Positions 28,062 through 36,659 of a stretch of DNA of 64,000 bases are shown piece by piece; position 1 is the first letter of the stretch, and the number at the start of each line of letters is the position of its first letter. The DNA is from G958295935 sp965224235 (GTDB taxonomy: Bacteria; Chloroflexota; Dehalococcoidia; Lucifugimonadales; Lucifugimonadaceae), in NCBI GenBank assembly GCA_965224235.1, contig CBDCYP010000002.1, positions 186,001 through 250,000 on the forward strand. Direction: 5' to 3'. The translations under genes and the position numbers were made by a program. A model generated the notes under the pieces. That model was not told the DNA's origin. It saw only the letters and a list, made by a program, of their open reading frames with translations, and did not search any database.

Positions 28062-29039
28062 ATGACCCAGAGTAACGTTCTGACCGGCGAGATGCGGGAA
28101 CGCGTCATCGCCACCGAGTTCGAGCCCGCGACTTTCGAAGTCGAGAAGTCGCACATCACGGCTTTCGCCCGCGCTATCGGCGACGGCAATCCGCTCTGGA
28201 ACGACGAAATCGCGGCGCGCAGGTCCCAATACGGAGGACTGATAGCGCCGCCCACGTTTACCCGGCTAATTGTCAATTCGCTGAGACTGCGGGGGAAGGG
28301 ACAGTATCCGCTCCCCGGCGCTGTGCAGGTCGACGGCGGATCGCAGTGGCGATACTTCGAGCCCATTCGACCGGGCGACCGAATCACGCAGTATCGAAAG
28401 ATCACGGACGTTTACGAGCGCATGGGATCGGCAGGCCAGTTGATCTTCATTATCGGACACAGCCGTTTCGTGAATCAGTTCGATGAAACGGTAGTCACGT
28501 TGACCGGCATAACGATCCGGTACGAACCGGTACGATCCACGGAAGACGTTCGGCCTGCTAAACCCGGCAATGGACGGACGGCGGCGGATACGGACACTTC
28601 GGATGCCCCGGCGATTGAGCCGCTTGATTGGGCCGGGGTTTCGGAAGGCGCCGAGATCGGACCGTTGATCAAACACACAACCTCGCAGGATCTTGTCAAG
28701 TACGCAGGCGCGTCCCGCGACTTTAGCGAGATTCACTACGACAAGGAATTCGCTCTCGGCGTCGAACTGCCGGGCGTGATCCTGCACGGCGCGCTGAAGG
28801 CGGCGTACCTCGGACGATTGATGACCGATTGGCTCGGCGGCCCCGGCGCGCTCAGGTCTCTGCAATGCCAGCACCGCGGCATGGATTATCCGTCGGAGTC
28901 GGTCATCTGCAAGGGACGGGTCACGAGGAAGTACGTGGAGGACGGCCAATCCCTGGCCGACTGCGAAATCTGGATCGAAAACACCCGGGGACAGACGACA
29001 GCCCCCGGTCAAGCCACCATATCTCTCCGACCATCCTGA
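28062..29039 (+). CDS. MaoC-like double hot-dog hydratase
   Basis: 325 residues with two hot-dog folds. The N-terminal half is the FAS1-like dehydratase domain (VEKSHITAFARAIGDGNPLWND). The C-terminal MaoC domain has the hydratase motif DLVKYAGASRDFSEIHYDKEF, with Asp-x4-His. It would hydrate an enoyl-CoA or dehydrate a 3-hydroxyacyl-CoA. It is first of a same-strand run with two acyl-CoA dehydrogenases and a CoA-transferase, so it likely acts after dehydrogenation in a beta-oxidation-like route. RBS GAGG seven bases before ATG. Confidence 0.85.
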   Translation: MTQSNVLTGEMRERVIATEFEPATFEVEKSHITAFARAIGDGNPLWNDEIAARRSQYGGLIAPPTFTRLIVNSLRLRGKGQYPLPGAVQVDGGSQWRYFEPIRPGDRITQYRKITDVYERMGSAGQLIFIIGHSRFVNQFDETVVTLTGITIRYEPVRSTEDVRPAKPGNGRTAADTDTSDAPAIEPLDWAGVSEGAEIGPLIKHTTSQDLVKYAGASRDFSEIHYDKEFALGVELPGVILHGALKAAYLGRLMTDWLGGPGALRSLQCQHRGMDYPSESVICKGRVTRKYVEDGQSLADCEIWIENTRGQTTAPGQATISLRPS

Positions 29040-29103
29040 TCTCCCCAACCAGGCCGTATGGCGCCAGCCACATAATCATGCATAGACCACAGGAGCCAAT
29101 TCA

Positions 29104-30345
29104 TTGGACTTTGAAATAAGAGAATCTCCGGAGATCCAGGCGTTCAGGCGCGAGGTAAGCGACTGGCTCGATGAGAATCTCGATGCCGACTTTCCCTCCC
29201 ATGCGGATCCCCGGGACGTCACCTACGAAGATTTTCTGAAGACCCGGGAATTCGGCAAGAAACTCGGGGCGAAACGATGGCTATGGGCGACTGCGCCCCG
29301 AGAATACCGCGGAGGAGGGCAAAGCCTCGAACACGGGTTCGTTATAGATGACGAACTCAACAACCGCGACCTCGCCAATCCGCCCTACTACGACCCGGGA
29401 TCTCGCTACGGTGGTCCAGTCCTCATGGTCTGGGGCACAGAAGAGCAAAAACGGAAATGGCTGCCAGACATGTTCTCCGGCCAGGTGGTCGGGTGGCAAC
29501 TGTTCACCGAACCAGGCGCTGGCTCCGACCTATACAGCCTGAAGACCACAGCCGTTCGCGACGGCGACCACTACATCATGAACGGCCAGAAGGCATTTGT
29601 AGGCACCGCCTACGACGTCGACTACTGGGTGATTCTCGTGCGCACAAATCCCGAGGGCGAGCGTTACAAGAACCTCGGTTGGTTTCACATGCCTGCCAAC
29701 TTGCCTGGCATCAGCCGCAGTTTCATGAATCTTCTGTGGACAGATGGAACCGGGGGGGTGAGCAACTTAGTCACCTTCGATAATGTGAAGGTACCGGCGG
29801 AATGCCTTGTAGGCGGCGAAAACAACGGATACGAGGTGTCCCTCAGTTGGGCCGAACTGGAACACGGTGTGTCCGGAAACATCAGGCCGAATCGGCTGAT
29901 GCGACGCCTGATCCAACACGTTGCGTCGGCTCGCGTAGGCGGGCGGGCCCTGCGAGACGACCCCGACGTGCAGGACATGCTTGCGGACACGTTCATACAC
30001 GCAGAAACCAATCGCCTCTTGGGAATGCGGAACTACTGGATGAGCAGGGCCCAACAGCCAATCTCCTATGAAGGCCCCCAATCGTCATTCATACGCAAGA
30101 TGTCGGGACTGTCTATCTCAGAAAACATCCTGAAAATTCTCGGCCCATATGCTCTGACATTCGACGACAAACTCGACGCGTCGAACGGGCACTTCGAGGC
30201 CGATCAGCGGAGTGGCATCTGTGCGCTTCACCCAGGCGCCACGGAAGACGTTCAGCGGGTCATCATGGCGAGACGAATTGGTATAGGCAGAGAGGTCCGG
30301 GAACAGCCGGGCAAACTTACCGGCCTCGTCACGCCGGCTGGCTAG
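29104..30345 (+). CDS. Acyl-CoA dehydrogenase (first of pair)
   Basis: 413 residues from a TTG start after an AGGAG site. Flavin-dependent alpha,beta-dehydrogenation of an acyl-CoA. FAD/substrate motifs are FTEPGAGSDLYSLKT and the NGQKAFVGTAYDVDYW segment. The C-terminus (ISENILKILGPYAL, then HPGATEDVQRVIMARRIGIGRE) is of the FadE type used on bulky substrates. Adjacent to a second, shorter acyl-CoA dehydrogenase, suggesting a possible heteromeric enzyme as known in actinobacterial steroid catabolism (inference). Confidence 0.88.
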   Translation: MDFEIRESPEIQAFRREVSDWLDENLDADFPSHADPRDVTYEDFLKTREFGKKLGAKRWLWATAPREYRGGGQSLEHGFVIDDELNNRDLANPPYYDPGSRYGGPVLMVWGTEEQKRKWLPDMFSGQVVGWQLFTEPGAGSDLYSLKTTAVRDGDHYIMNGQKAFVGTAYDVDYWVILVRTNPEGERYKNLGWFHMPANLPGISRSFMNLLWTDGTGGVSNLVTFDNVKVPAECLVGGENNGYEVSLSWAELEHGVSGNIRPNRLMRRLIQHVASARVGGRALRDDPDVQDMLADTFIHAETNRLLGMRNYWMSRAQQPISYEGPQSSFIRKMSGLSISENILKILGPYALTFDDKLDASNGHFEADQRSGICALHPGATEDVQRVIMARRIGIGREVREQPGKLTGLVTPAG

Positions 30346-30391
30346 GCGCCCGCACTACGCCGGAGACTGGCATTCGAGAAAGAAAAACCCA

Positions 30392-31576
30392 ATGGACTTT
30401 TCACCCACCGACTATCAAAGACAGCTCAAGGCGACAGCCCGGGAATTCATGGAGCGGGAGTGCCAGCGGGACCGGTTGATGGAACTGGGTAAGACTGAAA
30501 CCGGGCACGACGCAGGCATCTGGCGGAAGGCTGCCGACATTGGCTTCCTCGGCGCGTTAATCCCCGAAAGTTACGGCGGGTCCGGCGGTTCACTTACGGA
30601 TGCCGCGATGATCTGCGAGGAGTTCGGCAGGGGTCCCTTGTCAGGGCCGTATTTTTCATCATCCGTGTTGGGTAATCTCGTCCTGCAGGAGTGCGGCGCC
30701 GAAGACCATAAAGCTGAATTGCTCCCGGGCGTAGCAAACGGCGAAGAGGTAGTTGTCCTCGCGTTGACAGAGGCAGGATACGGATGGGACGCGGGCTCGG
30801 TAAACTTGCAAGCGGAACCGCAAGGTGACAAATTCGTTCTGAACGGCACGAAGTTGTTCGTCCATGACGCGCTCTCCGCAACCCGATTTCTCTGTGTGGC
30901 CCGGTGTGCGTCCGGCCCAGAGGGCAACGACATCGGAATCTTTCTGGTCGAAGCGGACGCCGGCGGCGTGTCGAGGCGCGGCATCGCCGGGTTCGGGGGC
31001 AACGTGGGCGAGGTCAAGTTCGACCACGTCGAGGTGCCAGCGAAGGCGAGGCTAACAGGCTCTTCAAACACTTGGGCAGGGCTCGAGCGGGCCATCCTGC
31101 GAGCCATCCCGCTGCTGTCCGCATACAAGGCGGGCGCGTGCGCGGCCGTATTCGACATCTCGGTCCAGTACAGCAGGTCGCGAATCGCATTTGGCGTCCC
31201 CATCGGCCGATTTCAACGCGTCCAGGATCACATCATCGAGGTGTGTAACCGGATGGATTCGGCTCGATGGGCAGCCTACGAGGCCCTGTGGAAGCTCGAC
31301 ACTGGTCGCGACGCCGCGGTAAGCGTCCACCTGTCGAAGGCGGTGGCCAGCGAGGGGTACTACCACGGCTGCAACTTCGCTCATGAAGCGCATGGCGGCA
31401 TAGGCACGTCCATTGAGTACGGACTCACTCTTCATACCGAAATGTCCAGGTCGGTATACCACTATCTCGGCAGCCCGCAGTTCCATCGCCGCCGCATGGT
31501 CAAGGCGCTGCTCGCCCAGGAATCCACCGAGTCGGACGGCGGCGAATCTGTGCACGCCGACGCGCTGCAAAGTTAA
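30392..31576 (+). CDS. Acyl-CoA dehydrogenase (second of pair)
   Basis: 394 residues. N-terminal helical domain (SPTDYQRQLKATAREFMEREC, shared with the family), middle beta domain with ALTEAGYGWDAGSVNLQAE in place of the usual TEPxxGSD, and C-terminal domain with FGVPIGRFQRVQDH and HGGIGTSIEYGLTLHTE. The altered flavin-loop motif suggests it could be the non-FAD-binding or specialised partner of the preceding gene (inference). It is followed at once by the CoA-transferase, whose ribosome-binding site overlaps its stop codon. Confidence 0.86.
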   Translation: MDFSPTDYQRQLKATAREFMERECQRDRLMELGKTETGHDAGIWRKAADIGFLGALIPESYGGSGGSLTDAAMICEEFGRGPLSGPYFSSSVLGNLVLQECGAEDHKAELLPGVANGEEVVVLALTEAGYGWDAGSVNLQAEPQGDKFVLNGTKLFVHDALSATRFLCVARCASGPEGNDIGIFLVEADAGGVSRRGIAGFGGNVGEVKFDHVEVPAKARLTGSSNTWAGLERAILRAIPLLSAYKAGACAAVFDISVQYSRSRIAFGVPIGRFQRVQDHIIEVCNRMDSARWAAYEALWKLDTGRDAAVSVHLSKAVASEGYYHGCNFAHEAHGGIGTSIEYGLTLHTEMSRSVYHYLGSPQFHRRRMVKALLAQESTESDGGESVHADALQS

Positions 31577-31589
31577 AGGAGCCGGAGCG

Positions 31590-34019
31590 ATTCAACCTCT
31601 TTCCGACCTTCGGGTGGTCGAGTGGGCGCAAGGGGTGGCCGGAGCGGTTTGCTCCAGAGCCCTTGCCGACCTCGGCGCCGATGTGATCAAGGTGGAGCCC
31701 CCGGAGGGCGATTCTGCGCGCATGGCCGGTCCGTTCCCCAACGACGAGCCGCACTTGGAAAAGAGCGGCCGGTTTTTGTGTCTGAATGTCAACAAGCGCG
31801 GAATCACACTGGACGTAGATTTCCCGTCCGGCCGCGACGCGTTGCTGGGCCTCGTTTGTGAGTCAGATGTATTCGTCACGGACCTCCGGCCGCCTGAACT
31901 AAGGGACCACAAGATCGAATTCCCGGCGTTGGCCGCAATGAATACGCGGCTCGTCATGGCAGCGATCAGTCCATTCGGTCAGACAGGGCCATACCGCGAT
32001 TTCAATGGAGGGGAGTTGATCGCCTGGCACGCAGGCGGCCTCGGCTACGAGACCCCCGCCCACGCGATTACCGATCCCAACGCGCAACCTCCACTCAAAC
32101 TCGCCGGCCAGCAAGCCATGCACCTGAGCGGATGGGCCGCCGCCACCGGCGTAATGCTTGCCCTAGCCGATCGCGACTCGACCGGCAGAGGTCAACTGGT
32201 CGACGTTTCGAGTATGGAGGCGATCGCCAACATCGTTCGCGGATCGTTGATTCTCCACCCATATGACGTTAGCCGGGTAGCCCGGACACGTCAGAAATCC
32301 GGCTTCTCGGCGTCGCCGATGTTTCAGTGCAAAGACGGGTACGTGTCGATCTCGCTATCCCAGGAACACTGGTGGCAGACGTTGACCGAAGCCCCGGGCG
32401 CGCCGCCGGAACTAAAGGGTCCCGACTACGCCGACGCAGGCGGGCGGCGATTGAACGCTACGGCCCTGGAAGCGCTCATCACGTCCTGGTTCATGAAGTA
32501 CACCCGCGAACAGCTGTATGAGATCTTTATTCCTTTGCGCCTTCCGTGTTTTCCGGTCAATTCCATGCGGGAGGTCACCGGCTCACCGCAATACGCAGCT
32601 CGCGAGTTCTTTGCCACGCAGGACCATCCGTTGGCCGGGCCCGTCACGCACCCCGGACCTGTTACCCGATTGACAGGAGTCCACCGCCAACCCCGTATGC
32701 CGGCGCCCACGCTCGGACAGTATGACTCGGCTGAGTTCAATAACGTCCGGCAGCCGGATCCTGATGAGTCGCAGAATCCAGATGCAGGCGGCGGCGGTTC
32801 GTCGGGCAAGCTTCCGCTGGCGGGTGTCCGGGTCGTCGACTTCGGGTGGTTTTACGCTGCGCCCTATGCCGGCGCATGGCTCGGAGCGATGGGCGCGGAG
32901 GTGATCCGCGTGGAATCGGCCGCGCGGATCGAATACAACCGCCAAGCGGCGAACGCCAGGGCCGAGGGGATCCCGGGTATCAACCGGTCATCCATCTGGA
33001 ACGGCGTCAACTTCAGCAAGCTCGGCGTGACGCTAAATCTTTCCACGGATGAGGGCAAGAAACTGGCTCTGCAACTCGCTGGCAAGTGCGACGTCGTGAT
33101 CGAGAACTTCTCTGCCGGCGTGATAGATCGCCTCGGACTGGGTTACGACTCACTCAGTAAAGTAAATCCTGGCGCCATTCTCATGAGCTGCTCTACTTTG
33201 GGGGCGTTCGGTCCCGAATCAAAGGTAAGCGGACTTGGACCCAACATTCAGGTCTACGCGGGTCTGCCTCACATCAGCGGTTACGAGGACGGGCCACCGG
33301 CCCTGGGAGGCGGCAGCTGGCCGGATTTCGTCGTGGGGATCATCGCAACCTTCGGGACGCTGGTTGCATTGAGAGACCGGCGGCGCACCGGCAAAGGCCA
33401 ACACATAGACCTGGCGATGGCCGAGGTGATCACCTCCATGATCCCCGAAGCCGTCATGGACTATCTCATGAACGGCAGGGAGCGCGGCCGGCAGGGCAAT
33501 CACGATCCGTCAATGTCTCCGCACTCCGTATACCCGGCGCAAGGCCATGATCAGTGGGTAGCCATCGCCGTATCCAATGACGACGAATGGCGGGCGATGT
33601 GCGAAGTCGCAGGCCACAACGAATGGGTCAACGACCCTCGATTCGCCGACCTTGCGTCACGCAAGAAGAACGAAGAGGAACTCGACTCGCTAATCGCCCA
33701 GTGGACCGCCAGAGATTCGCCGTACGGCATCATGTACGCCTTGCAGGAATTCGGGGTCGCCGCGGCTCCGGTGATGAGCGTGTTCGATCTCGTGGCCAAT
33801 CCGCAACTGCTTGAGCGCGGCTATTTTGTCGAGATCGACCATCCGGAAGTCGGGCCCCGAAAGACTCCGGGCATCCCCATCAAATTGAGCGGATTGCCCA
33901 ACCTCAACTACTACGCCGCCCCCACCCTGGGCCAGCACAACGAGTTCGTTTTCAGGGACATCGTCGGGCTGGATAAAGCAGCGTACACCCGGCTAGTATC
34001 GGACAAGGTCATTTACTAG
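31590..34019 (+). CDS. Tandem two-domain CaiB/BaiF CoA-transferase
   Basis: About 809 residues containing two CaiB/BaiF domains in one chain (about 1-385 and 405-809), each opening with the family signature (LRVVEWAQGVAGAVCSRALA; VRVVDFGWFYAAPYAGAWLG). The second keeps the conserved Asp (GGSWPDFVVG); the first has lost it (AGQQAMHLSG). The linker is Pro/Asp/Gly-rich. The frame is open upstream, but that part overlaps the dehydrogenase gene. The best start is ATT at 31590, eight bases after AAAGGAG; GTG near 31612 is the fallback. A fused pseudo-dimer probably activates the acid fed to the upstream dehydrogenases and hydratase. Confidence 0.85.
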   Translation: MQPLSDLRVVEWAQGVAGAVCSRALADLGADVIKVEPPEGDSARMAGPFPNDEPHLEKSGRFLCLNVNKRGITLDVDFPSGRDALLGLVCESDVFVTDLRPPELRDHKIEFPALAAMNTRLVMAAISPFGQTGPYRDFNGGELIAWHAGGLGYETPAHAITDPNAQPPLKLAGQQAMHLSGWAAATGVMLALADRDSTGRGQLVDVSSMEAIANIVRGSLILHPYDVSRVARTRQKSGFSASPMFQCKDGYVSISLSQEHWWQTLTEAPGAPPELKGPDYADAGGRRLNATALEALITSWFMKYTREQLYEIFIPLRLPCFPVNSMREVTGSPQYAAREFFATQDHPLAGPVTHPGPVTRLTGVHRQPRMPAPTLGQYDSAEFNNVRQPDPDESQNPDAGGGGSSGKLPLAGVRVVDFGWFYAAPYAGAWLGAMGAEVIRVESAARIEYNRQAANARAEGIPGINRSSIWNGVNFSKLGVTLNLSTDEGKKLALQLAGKCDVVIENFSAGVIDRLGLGYDSLSKVNPGAILMSCSTLGAFGPESKVSGLGPNIQVYAGLPHISGYEDGPPALGGGSWPDFVVGIIATFGTLVALRDRRRTGKGQHIDLAMAEVITSMIPEAVMDYLMNGRERGRQGNHDPSMSPHSVYPAQGHDQWVAIAVSNDDEWRAMCEVAGHNEWVNDPRFADLASRKKNEEELDSLIAQWTARDSPYGIMYALQEFGVAAAPVMSVFDLVANPQLLERGYFVEIDHPEVGPRKTPGIPIKLSGLPNLNYYAAPTLGQHNEFVFRDIVGLDKAAYTRLVSDKVIY

Positions 34020-34067
34020 CCCAGGCGGGCCTGTTCGGTTGTGGCGCTGACCGCCGAGGAGGGCAAC

Positions 34068-34981
34068 ATGAATGAGAATTGGAATAGGAAGGTGGGGACC
34101 GAGCATCACCCCGAGTCGTACTTGCATGCACGTGCAGTCGCCTGCCTCTGGGACTCATTGCATGGCTTTTACGGTGATCGACCCCTCTATGCGGGCGAGG
34201 AGTCTAAGAGGGTGTCTAATAAGTCCCTCCGTCCTGAGCAATACCGGGCGGTCCGGGGTCAACCGTATGGGCCGGCCCGCCTCGTTGAAAGTAGATTCTT
34301 CGGCTTCGCTCAGAATGACAGAATGACAATTGTTTTTAGACACCCTCTAAGAGAATGGACTCGCGAGACATCCGAGTCAATCTTCGTCCCGGTGGGCCGA
34401 TGTCGGGCAACCTGCTGGAAGGCGTTACGGAGGTAAAGATTCCGGACCCTGAGTGGGATCAGGTTGGGGGAGTCGTTCCCGATCACACCCTGTTAGGCCC
34501 CGAAAACCGCCCTGTCCGGATTATTGAGGTAATTGTCCACAGCCCACCAACCAAGGCCAAGCGAGAAAAGCTCGATAGGTTACAAAAGCGAGGAGTTTAG
34601 GTCATCGAGGTAATGGTTTCCTCGCAAGCGGACATACTCAACCTGTGTTGGGAGCGATCGTTGCCGTCGTTTCGGAGCAAGATTCGAACACATTGGAGGA
34701 ACAGAAACGACCAGGTTCAACAGCGAATGCAAAGTGATGTGGACAAAGACGTCGCAAGCCTAATTACTAGTCTCAAAAATTGCTCCCCTTCGAAACGTCG
34801 GGAGCAGTCCGAAGTGTTTAAGCACCTGGATTCAATAGAATCATTGGCTCCCATCAGTCCGGCCAACCCACTGAAATTAACTCCAAAGATGACACACCAC
34901 GTCCGAACAGAGCCGCCCAGGCGGGCCTGCGTAGATCGGCGGAATGTTGCAGGATTGGTCACTCACAGACCGGTTGAATAG
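34068..34981 (+). pseudogene. Nuclease-like gene broken by a small transposable element
   Basis: The gene starts at ATG 34068 after GGAGG. Its frame reads to GEESKR, is interrupted by the inverted-repeat element 34207-34348, and resumes as RMDSRDIRVNLRPGG when one CTAAGAG repeat is removed; the 143-bp excision restores frame exactly. A further in-frame TAG at 34598-34600 breaks the remainder (LQKRGV-stop-VIEVMVSSQADILNL). The segment VVPDHTLLGPENRPVRIIEVIV resembles a PD-(D/E)xK/CoiA-type nuclease core, but that assignment is tentative. No functional protein is expected. Confidence 0.65.
34207..34348. mobile_element. MITE-like element with 13-bp terminal inverted repeats
   Basis: AGAGGGTGTCTAA at 34207-34219 is the exact inverse complement of 34336-34348. 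Direct repeats CTAAGAG (34204-34210 and 34347-34353) look like a target duplication, with some overlap between the repeats and the termini. It has no ORF of its own. The GGGTGTCTAA end resembles IS5-type elements, suggesting mobilisation by such a transposase. The interior contains a TTCGGCTTCGCTCAGAATGA segment. Confidence 0.8.
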
Positions 34982-34986
34982 CTGAA

Positions 34987-35967
34987 GTGGCTGTACTGGT
35001 AACCGGCGGCAACGGGTTCATCGGCTCGAACATCGTCAAGGTATTGCTCGACGCCGGTCAGGACGTGGTCGTTTTTGACATCCGTCCGCCGGATGCGATG
35101 AACATTCGATTCCTCGGCGCCCGTGCATTCGAAGTGGAACAGGTGATCGGCGATATCCGCGACCTGCGACTTCTCCAGGATCTTGGTTCAAGTCATTCGA
35201 TCGACCGAATCGTTCATTGCGCAGTATTCAGCGTGCCCCGCCAGGACATTGAGCAGGCTCATAGTCTGGACATCGTGAACGTGAACGTTATGGGCACCGC
35301 AAACGTCATGGAGCTCGCCAAGGCGCTGCTGCCGCTGCGCGTGGTCTACATGAGCTCGCGGACCATCTACGGTGTGTTGGAACAGGACCCCAACAGGCCA
35401 GAAGAAGGGTGGCTGGGCAGGCCGCAACGGCTGTACCCCATCACCAAATACACCGGTGAAATGATCGCCCTTCGCTACGGCGAAACATTTGGATTTGATG
35501 TGCGGGTGGCGCGTGTGACGGGGCCCTACGGTCCGATGGAGCGCCGGTCCGAATTCAGGCCCAACATGTCGGCGCTGCATGACTGGACGGCGGCAACTCT
35601 TGCGGGCCGTTTGATCAAAGTGCCGAACCCCAGCCTTGTGATGGACACAACTCACGTGTCGGACGTCGCAGCCGCCGTCGCGAAAATCCTGTTGGCCGAA
35701 TCGCCGCACTATCCGATCTACAACGTCGGCGCGGAAGAGGAGCACAGCGTCGACGAGATTCTGCGGACGCTGGAGGAGTTGGTTCCCGGATCATCTTATA
35801 CGATCGACAGAAGTGAGGATTGGACTGGCCGGCGCAACTTCGTGATCGGCGGCCACACTCGCCTTACCCGGCTGTACGCCGATCTGGGCTACACCCACGC
35901 TTATCCGCTGAAGGCGGGGCTGGAACAGTACCTGAATTGGCGCCGCAGTTACGATTACTTCGATTGA
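34987..35967 (+). CDS. NAD-dependent epimerase/dehydratase (extended SDR)
   Basis: 326 residues from GTG. Rossmann motif VTGGNGFIGSNIVKVL at the N-terminus, catalytic-type YPITKYTGE (Tyr-x3-Lys), preceded by YMSSRTIYG. The C-terminal substrate domain includes VARVTGPYGP. Typical of sugar-nucleotide or uronate epimerases/dehydrogenases. The substrate is unknown. It lies between a MITE-broken gene and the dppC remnant. Confidence 0.87.
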   Translation: MAVLVTGGNGFIGSNIVKVLLDAGQDVVVFDIRPPDAMNIRFLGARAFEVEQVIGDIRDLRLLQDLGSSHSIDRIVHCAVFSVPRQDIEQAHSLDIVNVNVMGTANVMELAKALLPLRVVYMSSRTIYGVLEQDPNRPEEGWLGRPQRLYPITKYTGEMIALRYGETFGFDVRVARVTGPYGPMERRSEFRPNMSALHDWTAATLAGRLIKVPNPSLVMDTTHVSDVAAAVAKILLAESPHYPIYNVGAEEEHSVDEILRTLEELVPGSSYTIDRSEDWTGRRNFVIGGHTRLTRLYADLGYTHAYPLKAGLEQYLNWRRSYDYFD

Positions 35968-36003
35968 TTCCGATAGCCGGGTCTAGCCTTGGCTCCCGGC
36001 GGT

Positions 36004-36414
36004 TCAGGCGGACTGTCGCAGGCGTGGATCAAAGTGGTCTCGCAGCCAGTCGCCCAGGAAATTAAACCCGATAACCGTCAGAACGATCGCCACCCCCGGG
36101 AAGAACGTCGACCACCAGGCCGTGGTCAGATACAAGCGGCCCTCCGCCACCATCAGGCCCCATGCGGCTACGCTCGGAGGCACGCCCGCGCCCAGGAAAC
36201 TCAGGATGGCCTCAGTCAGGATCAGGCCGCCGACCGACAGCGTCTTCAACACGAGCACCGTGTTGATTACCCCGGGGAGTATGTGCCGAAATAGTATGCG
36301 GGGTGTGGAAGCTCCCGAAAGCCGGGCAAAGCCGACATGGTCCTGGTTTTTCAGCGCCAGCGTCTCTGCCCGAACCTGTCGGGCCGTGCCGGGCCAACTG
36401 AAGGACGCCAACAA
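36004..36414 (-). pseudogene. Truncated duplicate of the dppC 3' end
   Basis: Reading minus, this encodes the last ~136 residues of a DppC-type permease (SWPGTARQVRAETLALKNQD to DHFDPRLRQSA), nearly the same as the end of the complete gene at 39404. Nucleotide similarity, judged by eye, is high but with many silent changes, and it stops abruptly near 36414 at GTTGGCGT. It lacks the first five membrane segments and any start. It marks one edge of the 36.4-39.4 kb accessory stretch whose other edge is the intact dppC. Confidence 0.85.
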
Positions 36415-36659
36415 TGCGATGAACCGGCAATTGGACTCTTTGCACAAGTATTTCCCGGCTGCTACCATGCAGGCGAACTATTTCGGACCGCCAGAGACAT
36501 CGCCGCGTGCATTCCGTTCCACATGGGTCTACCTGCAAACGCTTCGGAACGGTCCTATTCAGGGAATTGAACTTGGGACGAAGGCTTGCCAAATGCGCAC
36601 GTGTGTGCGCTCCGCCTGTGCTGGCCATAGGCAACCGCATTTCCTACGGACGCCGCTAT

